Shown here piece after piece: positions 48,199-59,287 of a stretch of 64,000 nt of DNA; position 1 is the stretch's first letter; every line of letters begins with the position of its first letter. The notes beneath the pieces were generated by a model. It had not been told where the DNA came from. It was given only the letters and a program-made list of their open reading frames with translations, and ran no database searches. Made by a program: the position numbers and the translations under genes. The stretch lies in the NCBI RefSeq assembly GCF_000149955.1, contig NC_030992.1:2128978-2192977 (forward strand), written 5' to 3'. The stretch comes from Fusarium oxysporum f. sp. lycopersici 4287. Its lineage: Eukaryota; Ascomycota; Sordariomycetes; Hypocreales; Nectriaceae.

Positions 48199-51100
48199 AT
48201 GGAGCAGGTTCATGGCGTTGATGTCAGCTGGATGACCCATGGTGCTTCGAAAGGCATGTTTCCCAGTCGCCACTCGCCCAAACTCCAAAACGCGCATCGC
48301 GTCTTTTGTTCTGGCGCTATAGACCAAGACCCAGAGCTAACATTGTAAACAGATAAAGCAGCCAGGAATTCACCGCCCACCAAAACTCCCTCAGCAGCTC
48401 TTCCAAGACAGATCCCTGGTGCAAACTCTAGACCGAAGTCGCCGGCTTCGGCTCCCACAGATAATGCCTCCGTAGACTCCAATATCTCGACCAATGGCCA
48501 GTCCACGACTCCAAATGGCTCCTCAGCTACAAAACGAATTTCGCGCTCCAATTCTATAGATAAACAGACTCCTCCTGGCACATCGCCTCACCGTCGCAAT
48601 TCATGGTTCTCCAATATCTCTGCCAAATTCTCTTCCTCTAATACACCGCCAGCCGGTCCTCCTTCGCCCGCTCCCATACCAGAATCGTCGCCCGCACCAC
48701 CGTCAGACCCCGTCCCTCCCAAGTTGCCACATACGAAGAACGCCGTGCTACCCCATGCTGCGAAACCCGATGGCGATGGCCCTTATATACCAGCTCCGCC
48801 CAGGAGTGGACAGCCCGGCTTCTTGGGCATGTTCCGGCGCCTGTCTTCTTCTAACAATGGGGCTCTTTCACAAAGCGGAAAACTTGGCCATGGTCTTGTC
48901 GACAGGGTGGTTCTGAATGTCGACCAAAGTCGAGAAAGATGTCCTATATCGGAGCTCTCTTGTGCCAAACTTAGAAGAGTCGCATTCTGTGTGGATGTTG
49001 AGATTGCGCCTCAGCCGAAATATGCTGATCACGATTCTTCATTACCTAAAACAACCGACAAGACTCAGAAAAAGAAGTTGACCGAGAAGGGTGAGGGGGA
49101 GGCCCTTAAGAACCCAAAGGCTGTGGAAGAGCAGAAGGAAACCAACGGAGAAGTCAAGGCTACAGGAGAAACATTGCCAAAGGAACCCGAGAAGGAAGGG
49201 ACTGAAGCACCTCAACAAGTTAGGGAAGTGGCCAATGGCAGTCTAACTCCTGTGTCAGAGAAAAAGGAGGAAAACACCAAGAAGAAGGAAAAGAAGAAGA
49301 AGAGCGAGGAAGAGCGAAAGGCCAGAAAGGAGAAGAAGCGAAAACTGGCCGAAGCCAACGGATCCATTCCCATGGAAATTCATTATGACAGCAGTGATGA
49401 CTCGGCCAAAACAAAAACGCCGCCCAATGGTCCCGAGACCAACAAGCCTCAGACGGCACCTACCACGAACCCTGTGCGAGTATACCGAAGATGCTGCCAG
49501 CTTCGCGAAACGCCAATTCTGAAAAAGATTACTGAGCAACTCACCGATACGGCCAACTACAATGCCTCGACTGGCACGGTTAACAAACTTGATCTAACAG
49601 ATTATTGGCTCCAATTACCGGATCTTATCACTCTCGGAGATTACCTTGCATTGTCCCTGTGAGGGAATACTTTTAGAAAACAGCGGGCTTGGCGACGAAG
49701 GTCTACGAGTTATCCTAGCCGGTCTGCTCGCAGCCAAGAGACCAGCTGTGAGGCGGCGGAAACCCAAGCATGACGATGAGGACCAAGGCGGCGTAGTAGA
49801 GCGACTTGTCCTGAAGAACAATAAGATAGGCCCTGATGGATGGAAGTATCTCTCGCTTTTCATATATTTATGCCGATCGCTTAAATTCCTCGACGTATCT
49901 TATATTCAATTCCCGCGCCAGCCTCAATCACAGCAAAACGGGTCACTCAACAATGGAGTTCATATACCTCGAAGTATCTCGAGCATCTTCTCCGCTGCTT
50001 TGGGAGAGCGACTAGGGGGATCAACGCTCGAATTAGTCAACATTGGCCAAACGGGTTTGACAATGGGGCAGCTTGGAACAATCGTCGACGGCCTAATTCA
50101 ATGTGGCGTGAAACGACTCGGTTTGTCACACAACCAGATCGATGCAGAGGGCATGAAACATGTTGTCAAGTTCCTCACAGAGGGTCACTGCGAAGGTCTC
50201 GACTTGGGCGGCAATGATCTCAGCCAACACACTGAAGCCTTGGCAACAGCCATCGAAAATGATACGACGCTCTGGGACTCGGCATGGCCGATTGTAACTT
50301 GACACCTTCGGCACTCTGCAAGATCTTGCCTGTGATGGTCAAGCTACCGAATTTGCGATTCTTTGATTTGTCCCAAACCCAGCATTGTTCCAGTCAACCC
50401 CCAGCGCTGTTGTCTGCTCAGGAGGTATGTACTTGATAACCCTCAGCTCGACTCAGGTATACTAACTGTACATAGATATCTTCCCAAGATGAAGGTGTTG
50501 AAACGTATGCATCTAGAAGATGCTGCGATGACGCCAGAACAAGCGATCGCAATAGTGGAAGTGCTCCCTGAGGTTAAAACGCTGGCGCATATCAATATCA
50601 CCAACAACGCCGAGATTGTCAAGCTCGCCGATGCGAGCACAGAAGAAGCGCAAGAAGAAGCTTGCGCTCTTTACGCGTCTCTACTTGCCGCAGCTCGTGT
50701 GTCCAAGAGTCTCATTTGTGTGGATATCGAGGTCCCTAGTGAACATGCTGGAGAGATTGTCAAGGCTATGGCTAAGCAAGTTGTTGCCTACTGCCTTCGT
50801 AACATGGAACGACTTCCCGATACTGACGCAGGTGCGGTTTTGGCATCGACGCTTGCCGAGAACAACCTAGAGGCTGGCGAGAATAAGTTGCCACCTTATC
50901 CTGATGTTCTCGCGCATCTTGTTGGACACGACGTCCTAGACCAAGACGAAAGCGACGACGACAACGGTTCAGCGCCTGATGAGGACTATGTTATCGGAGG
51001 TACTGGTGTGGTCAAGGCGCTTGCTTGTTGCCTGAAGAATCGTGGCGATGAGTCACGGAGACAATCAGGCGAATTTATTCGTGAGATTGAGAACGGAGCA

Positions 51101-51849
51101 TCAAGCCCTGCGGCGAACCTGTCCACAGGTGGAAAGGCCAAGGACATGTCAAAGCACCTATTGATGGGTGCACGCAAGATCCGCCAACGTCTCCAGCCGG
51201 CGCTCATCAAAGCAAGGGCAAATCCTGATGATGATCACAACCTCCGCAGGCTAACCTTCCTCGACGACACTTTGCAAGGAATTATCAAACGTTTCGAGGA
51301 CGAATACCCGGATACTCGTGAGGATCCTGCATTGCAAAAGCGCCCCCGTGCAGGTACGAAGGGCAGCGAAGAGTTGCCGACCACATTGCCGCTCGAGGAT
51401 TCTGCGTTGGCTCTATCGGACAACGAGGACGAAGGCGAAATTACCGGAGGCAAGCCGCTGTCGAGGTCCAACTCTATGGCCAAGATATTGGTTGAGGAAG
51501 AAGGCCGAATCCTCCGTGCTGGTCATCGCTTTCGCGCTGGTCTCATTACGGAGGAGCAGATTGACCTCTCAGTACAATCGATGATATCGGATCGGATCCT
51601 AAACACGTCAGGATGCTTGTTGAACTGGCTGAGGATCTCGGTGGAGAAATCTGGGAATTAGTCAAGGAGAAGGGTCCTGTGAGGGCATTCAAGGAGGATC
51701 GAGATATTGCTTTCAAGTGCATGGAGGCGAGCGATCCAGAGCACTGGGCTCGATTCGCTGAGGCGCAGTACAAGTCTCGCGCGAACATTAGCATTCCATC
51801 AGCAGCGAAGCAGGGAGAGGCAGTCGACGAGAGCGCGGTTGCCGATTGA
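48199..51849 (+). pseudogene. Mhp1-like leucine-rich-repeat gene, reading frame interrupted
   Basis: Resembles the filamentous-fungal cell-wall-biogenesis/Mhp1-like LRR proteins. It starts MEQVHGVDVSWM, followed by an intron to 48352. The donor is either a GC site after 48253 or a GT site at 48241; both keep frame. Then come a disordered region, the RRVAFCVDVEIAPQ block, a Lys/Glu-rich coil, YRRCCQLRETPILKK, and LRRs from about 49590 to 50800. A regular 51-nt intron sits at 50425-50475. The frame changes near 49652-49666, 50276, 50374-50394 and 51594, yet the protein sequence continues in the next frame each time. If read by conserved residues, this means six single-base losses; at minimum it is four frame changes. 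The breaks lie next to short homopolymers. It is either a recent pseudogene or assembly indels in an intact gene. Confidence 0.75.
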
Positions 51850-53878
51850 AGTAGTGGGCTGCAAGAAAGATACTGAGATGATGCCTGTATAAACCTCTGC
51901 TAGGAGAAGATCGAGTCATGACGGGTTGACCATGGCCTGTGCATCATCACGAGTAAAGAGAAGGATGTGGATTGAAATGACATGTTATGCGCATAGAAGT
52001 CAGGGCGCTCGTTAACGACTGACTTTTCCTTTTCATTCTATTTTGCTTTGAGCGGGGAGTTATGAATAGGTTCTCTTTCAAGAGAGACGTGGCTATACTA
52101 TACTATCAATGCGCGAACGGGATCACAAATACGTGCATAGTCTTGGGAACTGGGTGAATAATACAGCGTCGCGAACTGAAGTCGATCTTTGTTAAGGGGC
52201 GTTGGAGAGTGTGATACTACTTCGTATTATATGTAATGAGGTTTCCATCGAGAATTACAAACCCTGGATTTGTTCTGGGGATCAATGTTTAACTTGATCC
52301 TCAGTGGATATTCACCATGTAACCTTGAGTAAGTACCTTAGATAGTGCATGATGTGCATCTCTATACCTATAGGCGATGCGGCGTGGCCGGGATGAGCAC
52401 GGGGGTGAGGGAAGCAAGCCACGTTTGTTGATCTTAGCTCTTCAATTAATCAATAAATTCTTTTGGCGCCAGAGACGACGGGAAGAAAGGCAAGAAGTTC
52501 TAGTTCACCGGCTGTTTCGTTTTGGTCAAAACCGTGAGATTCGGTTGGTCCGCGACTTGGAGTCCTTAATTCGGCCTGCAACGTAAGCTATTCTGCTTTG
52601 GGGAACATGAAACGCGAACCATGCCTTATGGGGCAACAGGGGTAGGACAACCTCTTGCATCTCCAACGTCTCGAGCTTCAGCTTTCAATTAATATTGTAC
52701 TCTTCTCAACTTCTGTGCGCGTTTCTTTCTTTTTAGTCGTTTCACCGCATGCGATTCGAGCCATTCTATTTGTACACAAGTCTCTCGAGTCCGCTTTTAT
52801 TCCCGTCTTGAATGCACAGCCTCATGTCGAGGCTTCTTTCAGGGTCGTATCTGACAGGAGGGGGGGGGGGGAGGAATCATGATGATGATGCGCTCACTGA
52901 TCAGGCCGTGATGATGCTAAATCCAGAAACTTCGCATTAGGTCTAGACTGCATTGAAGTCTAAATAATGCGGTTGAAGGAGCAGTTGTGCAGTCATCGCC
53001 TTCGTCATTGGGCTGTGAGATCTGCGTTTCGTCTGTCTTAATGCAGGAGTTATATGTGCAACATGGTTGCTGAGCTGGCAATGCGAGGACAACAAACCAC
53101 AGATTCGATCGCTTCTTTGCTACCCAGACATAAAGAACTCTCAACCGTTCTCTCCTTGTTGCTATCATTATCGTTCGTCCGTGTTGAAGTAACGAAACGA
53201 CCCAGCATATCAATGTGTGGGTTGATGCTCATTCCATTTTCCGAGCTCCTGGCCGTGGCAATCATAGCTGATGTCGAAACAGAAGCACGACCCTCATCTG
53301 CGGGTTACCCGTTGGCATCAGGCTGGGTTGATTGGCTTCCACCCGTCCATCTAATTCATGCAAATGCTTGCAAGGCCCATGCTAGGGTCCCCATGCGGGA
53401 TCCTTGTACAGCCTAGGATCCCTCGACCACTTCTCTGGTTACGAGATCTTGAGCGTGTCTCTCGTCTCTTTTGGTCCAACGACTTCCTGGTCTTCTCTCC
53501 CCTCTTCTTTCTCTTCTATTCTACGGACCTTCTTTTCATTCGTTATGGTCTGTCGACTGTTGGTTATTCGTTCGTTTCTTACACTCATTTACCCTTCTGT
53601 TTAGTCTGTCGTTTCCTTGCTGTATTTGCTATCCTTGAGGCGAGCTGCGCTCATCATCGTAGTCTTTCCACCCTTTTTGACCATACAGCATCATTTTCAC
53701 CTCAGATGTCACCCAGTGATCAATGCACCTTCACACTTTGACTGTTGACCAACGAGTGTCGTACATGATCGATCTCCCTTGGCTTACATCTTCGAATCGA
53801 CTTCGCCACATTGTGTGACAGCCTCTGAACAAATCAAACCTCAAACTCCGTCATCTCATAAACCAAATCACATATACG
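51850..53878. other. Intergenic: Mhp1-like 3' region and DUF6536 promoter
   Basis: Open frames of up to 128 codons at 53054-53741 lie just upstream of the DUF6536 start and are probably leader or chance. A 12-G run is at 52860-52871. No gene supported. Confidence 0.5.
52860..52871. repeat. Poly-G tract (12 G)
   Basis: Twelve consecutive G in intergenic DNA. Confidence 0.95.
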
Positions 53879-56055
53879 ATGGAGGGGCCTCCTTCTACCC
53901 GGTCATTTAGACCATGGGTGTGGGAGAAGCCTGGCTCAGTCATGAACTTTGAAAACTTCGAAAGGTAACCAAACAACAGAAGTCATGTCTGACTACGGCA
54001 TCCAACTAATCCGAGATAGTATCTCAGAAGAGCCTGGCTCCGCGACGACTACACGACCCCCGACTAGTCGGACTCGAGGCTTCACCACTTCCTCAGGGCG
54101 GCAGACCGTCAGATGGCCCTTTCACAGCTTCAGCAACTCACGATCTTCCATTCCCAATTACCCTCGCAGACCGTCCAACTCTCGGTCTATCCCGCACAGT
54201 TCGGGCTCTTTTCCTCGCCGTGCTGCCGGCAGCATAAGTCGTTCTGTCTCTAGCGTTCTTGGAAGCGACATCATCCCTGACTATGTAGTCAACTTCATGC
54301 GCGGCGAGACGCCGGAGACTCTCGCTCGAAGGCACCGCATTCCAGATAGTCCCGAGCCCGGACAGTTTCAACGCCCACAGGAATCTCAACTCGACTTTAT
54401 TCATTCAGCTTCCAGTACACCCGACAACTCGAGGCCGGGTACTCCGAGGGCTGAACGGGAGAAGATGCTTGTGGAGGAACGACCGCAGCCTACCAGATCT
54501 CTTATGACAGGATGGAGAGCTGGTGTTGCAGCCAACATGTTCCTGACTTTCCTGATTCTTGTGGCTTCTGTGGCTTGTCTCGCCCTCGCCTCGGCCCAGG
54601 GACATATGTCAACATGGGAATCGTTGTTAATGGAGGGTAGTTCGACTACAGTTGAAGGTATTGCTAGAGGGATCTTGGCAGCCGTGAATGTGTTTGCCAT
54701 CATTCTCATCGCTGGAGCCAACTACGTCGTTCAAATCCTCAACAGCCCGACTCGTGCTGAGGTAGACAACGCCCACTCAGCCTTTAAGTGGCTCGACATC
54801 GGTATCCCTTCTCTACGAAACATGTCACTCATCTCTTCGACCAGGGCAACGCTGTCAGGTATCATGATGACGTTTGCCCTCCTCTCCCAAGTAATGTATG
54901 CATCCCAGAATCTGACGACATGTATTGTCACTGACAAATTGAAGATATAATTCCATAATTATTACTACCGAACACGCCGAGAAATCTAAATCATCGCTTA
55001 ATGTTAACGGACCTCTTCTCGCCGCTATTACGCTAATCAATGTTGTTCTCATACTCACTTATGCCATCGCTGTCGCATTAGCACTCACCAGACAAGTATT
55101 CAGCCCACTCGTCACGCTTGGTGATGCTCTGAGCTCGTTCCTCGCCGATCCCGATGTCAGCACTGAGGATTCATGCCTCATCACCAAGGAAGAGATCAAG
55201 AAGGGATTATGGGGAGACCGAGAGGGCAAGTACTGGTATGCCAAGACAAGCCGCTGGTTTAATGTTCCCTCATTCAACCGATGGGCTATTTGGTTCATGA
55301 CATGGATCATGCCTGTGGGGTTGGCAGCTGCGGCTCTGGCACTGGGGGCTGTGAAGGAACCCAAGGAGGCCTTCACTGGGTTTGGCAAGGTGGCAGTGGT
55401 ATATGAGCTGCCCACGGGAACGTCAAGGTCTGGTCTGGCCGTTGTGGCTGCGTTGCCCCAGCTCCTTTTGGGTCTGCTGTACCTTTCCAGTAACGCGCTG
55501 CTCACCTTGCTCTACCTGTCTCACGAGCTCTCGCAGTTTACATCGGACCTGCTTCCTTTGCGCGTGTCTTCAGGACAGCCACTCGGTTCACAGACGACTT
55601 CACTATATCTCACCTTGCCTCGGCCCGTATCCTGGATACTCTTCTTTCTTGTTACCGCAATGGCTTTTCTCCTCAGTCAGGGCATTCTTCTCGTGTCTGT
55701 GGACGGCAGTAAGGGAACCACAACGGGAATTGGCTTCAGCCCCCTACCGCTACTTATCCTCCTCGCTCTACTTGTGCTACTCGGTCTCGGCATTGCTGGT
55801 CTAGCACTCCGGCAGGTGGATCCCCGTGGTTCCGTTGAAGGCGGAGAACCGGCCGGTAACCCACTCGCTTTAGTGGGTGGAACGTGTTCGGCGGTTCTGA
55901 GCGGACGATGTCACCGAGTACCGCGAGAGGGCGGCGTTGAAACACTCGAGGTTCGTTGGGGCGTGGTGCGAGAAGGTGTAGGGATGAACGCAGGACATGC
56001 GACCTTCTCTGGGAGACCAGTGGGGGACATCATGGTTGGTAGAGCTTACTCCTGA
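53879..56055 (+). CDS. DUF6536-family polytopic membrane protein
   Basis: A large membrane protein of a family common in filamentous ascomycetes and without known function. Three exons, 53879-53964, 54020-54895 and 54945-56055, are joined by introns of 55 nt (GTAACC...GATAG) and 49 nt (GTATGC...TTGAAG). They total 2073 nt, or 690 residues, in frame. The N-terminal 180 residues are Ser/Arg/Pro-rich and cytosolic. The DUF6536 block begins GWRAGVAANMFLTF near residue 190 and has ILAAVNVFAIILIAGANYVVQIL, a NSPTRAEVDNAH loop, and LDIGIPSLRNM. The second junction yields VIYNSIIITTEH, the family pattern. About six more helices follow, with two extended hydrophilic loops. The start at 53879 is preferred to an internal ATG at 53985 because the first intron keeps phase. 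Confidence 0.82.
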
Positions 56056-57485
56056 GGAGATGAATTTATACTAGCCGACTGGTTGTTTCGGGGAACACTT
56101 GCATTCTTTATAGCGGGTCTGATTATTCTTGGGATGCTGACGGTGTTCTGTGATAAGAGCGCGGTTCATAATGTAGGCACGGATGATATACCTGGCGTCT
56201 ATTGGGAAAGGGTTTCATGTGAAAAGTTCGAATAGTTGAAGAGTCGAATTTCTGTGGGTAATTTTTGCGCAAGGCTGAGGTAAAACTGCTATGAAGTTGA
56301 ATACACCAGTTCGACGTGCTCCCATGTGTATTATGGTATTTCAGCCAGTAGAAACGGTCGACTGGGGCGAGAATGAGAAGATAATGCCCAACAAAAGAGG
56401 TCAGGTCACACTTGTTGGTCCAGATATCTTATGTTATGAAACGAGTTGCTGGATATGAGTGGATAGAATCAGAGTTGGGACATATGATCGGCAACTAAGA
56501 TAATCAAAAATGGGTCATGGGCTCACGGTCGAGGTCAAGAACGAACATGAGACGGATCACTCAGAAGAGTCAAAGTCAAAATGAGGAATAAACAAGGCGA
56601 ATGGTGTCAGCAACAGATGATTCGGACCCTCCCCCACGTTATACACCTCTGTCAATAGTTGATGGCTGGGTTTTTAGAAACAAAGAATTATCGTAGTGAC
56701 AAGACAAGGGGGGAATGAGTCAGCAAAGAAACAGATTCTTTAAATCCATCTTTCCCTGAATCTAGGTAGAAAGGAACCCCCTTGTTCTCGACCTTGTTGG
56801 GTAAATGAAGTAGAAGGTCTAGAAGCTGACTTGGAAGACACAGACTTTGGTTGGTCAGACAGGGGTAATCTCTTTAAGCCACAAGTGGCCAACTAAAATT
56901 CAGCCCCATTCATCCCCAGAATCAAGCCAAGGTCATACGATTCACTGCCACATCAGCCCAAAAGTCGGGCGTTTCTGACAATTAGCGAGGTCATGATTGG
57001 TCGGTTGTCTCTTTCCCTTCCCGTTCGGGATCTCCTGCCTGCCCAGTCTTCGGTTCGGAAGCAGTTCACTGTTTACCTTGAGTGGCAGGTGCGGGTACTG
57101 CACTTTCCCTTTGGTTGATGAAGATGATCCCACAAGGATACAAGCGGAAGAGTTGGAGCATGGCAGGTAGGTCAGGTCCACTCCAGGTACCGACGTGTTG
57201 GCTTAAGGAAGGGGCACCTGGGCACCTCATTTGAGGCAACCTGCTAAGGTAAGTACTTAAGCACAAGGTCTGCACTTCTCAGTCTGTCGACCTGTTTTCT
57301 TTGACTTTGACTTTACACATAATTCGATATACATACTACCGTACTCATACAATATTCGTCCATATAACTCAACTCTCCTGGGCTTTCTCCTTACGAACAA
57401 CTCTTCGACCTCGACTACTACTTACACTCTACGACCACAACCATTATCATAATTAGTCTTCGCTTTCAGCCTTAACACCCCAAAC
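56056..57485. other. Intergenic, no supported gene
   Basis: 1.4 kb with no coding signal. The last 200 bp before 57486 are CT- and AC-rich, like a fungal leader. Confidence 0.5.
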
Positions 57486-57701
57486 ATGACTTACACAATG
57501 ACCGCCCACCTCTGCAAGCAGATCTACGCTTCCTGGCGTCAGACTCGACAACCTTCTCCCGACCTGGCTCCCCCAACACAGACTCCTTCGTCTATGTTTG
57601 GTCGTCCCATCTCGCGATCCCCTTCACCCCCTGCTCAGCGATCAGAGCGACGCCCTTCGAACGCTTCAGACTCAGAATGGCACCCCAACAGTCGTCACTG
57701 A
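57486..57701 (+). CDS. Possible 71-residue Pro/Ser-rich protein
   Basis: Not recognised. The ATG lies in a good CAAACATGAC context after a pyrimidine-rich leader typical of expressed fungal genes. The product has a short amphipathic N-terminus with LCKQIYASWRQTR. A Pro/Ser/Arg-rich tail follows, with SRSPSPPAQRSERRPSNASDSEWHP, which contains likely kinase sites. Codon choice is C-ending in much of the frame. No intron or homolog supports it, so it could also be a leader ORF of a longer transcript. Confidence 0.4.
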   Translation: MTYTMTAHLCKQIYASWRQTRQPSPDLAPPTQTPSSMFGRPISRSPSPPAQRSERRPSNASDSEWHPNSRH

Positions 57702-59287
57702 GGAAATACAAAGGCTTGCCATTTTGCCTTATTTACACATGACTTATGAGACGGGTCGAACTTTTGCATTCAGGACACGGACACAGCATCTGGCGCACAT
57801 GACTTTGTTATACTGGACGTGATTTGAAGCCTTCGCTAAACTTCCTCTTCCACATTAGGCCCAACCTTCAAGATTCTGGAAGATCCCAGCACCTCTTTTT
57901 TGACGCCTCCTGGTACGGAAAATCGAATCCTGCAAAAGTTTCATCAACAAATCTGCCAACAAACTCTCCCTCAGACGAGATGCATCAAAAACAGCCCAGA
58001 TCTGTGGGGCCAGTATGACACCGTGGGACCACAAGGTGTCAATCACGAAATCTTGTGCCAGAGTTGCATAAGAGATGCACCCCACGTCCGCATGAGAAAA
58101 CGCCAGAAACCGACATGCGAATCGTCATTTCTTCTGATGGAATACAAAACTCTAAGGCACGATGTAGACGTACAGACTGGACAGAGATCTTTCGGATAGA
58201 GGCTTTTCTTTTTTACACTTGTCCTTCAATTGTTCAGTGGTTGAAATCAGCAACCTCTTTTTCACACTACCTAGATACCCAAATGAATCTCTATATTCTG
58301 AACCGAATACCATTGCCTATCCCTCGATCTCGAATCTCTAGATTCCTTCGTTCGACCCCTGGCAACCCATGACTCGAAATCGATAACAGTGGCATGACCA
58401 TCTGCCCACATTGAATACCCCCTGTAATCGGGGTGCGCCGCTGATCCCTTTTTGGCGGGGTGCTCAAAGGATTCGCTGTGGCTGGTAAACTCTATCCTTG
58501 AAAAGGTATTTCATCACGTGTCATCACGACATCAAGTTCAAGACTTGATCAAAATTATGTTCAGTATCAGCATAGAAACCATTGACCAAGTATTGATTAT
58601 CTAATTATCCTTGGGCAAAGCCAGGAGGACATCGCGCATAGCTATACCAGGCATAGATCCCCTACCCCAAGTTCATCTTTAGCCTTCCCCAGATTTTAGC
58701 CCGGCTGGTTCTCCAACTCCTTCAGCTGGAGCAAAAAGTGCTTTTCCTCGGATCGGATCGGCTTCTCCCACCGATCTCACGTACTTGGACCTGGTCTATT
58801 TCCGAACCGAGCTATTCAACTTTTAGATGTTGACCTGCCCTACTTCATCATGGGTCTATGAAAAGGATGACTGATGACTGACGTATGTAAGTCGGTCCTG
58901 TGTTAGGCCTCGATGTAACACCAAGCATTCTGCTGTATCGCTAAATAGTTAAGCATATATGCACTAATATAAACAAAAAAGTGTCTGTGCTAGTGTCCAT
59001 TTGTATCCGCTTCGCTTTGCTTTTTCGTTTACGTCGTTTCGTTTCTCATGCATCAAGTTATATCCTATCCTGTTTCTCCTTGTCCAATGACCACGAACCG
59101 AACATGCGTTCCTTTGTCCTCATACAAATCCCTCGATAACCAGTTCAATGGCCATATCTACACGTCTCCGAAGGCTACCTATCCACCTTCTACGTGCCCT
59201 GCTTAATGTTGAATATACCCCCCATCCTCTCCGCGTCCACCGGCGGCTCCTCCGCTTACATCGCTTCCGCGTGCTATGTCGACGTCT
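57702..59287. other. Intergenic, no supported gene
   Basis: 1.6 kb between the small ORF and the 3' end of the PSD2-like gene. Open frames of at most 105 codons, none with a domain. The sequence from 58950 to 59150 is T-rich and may be the PSD2-like 3' UTR. Confidence 0.5.
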
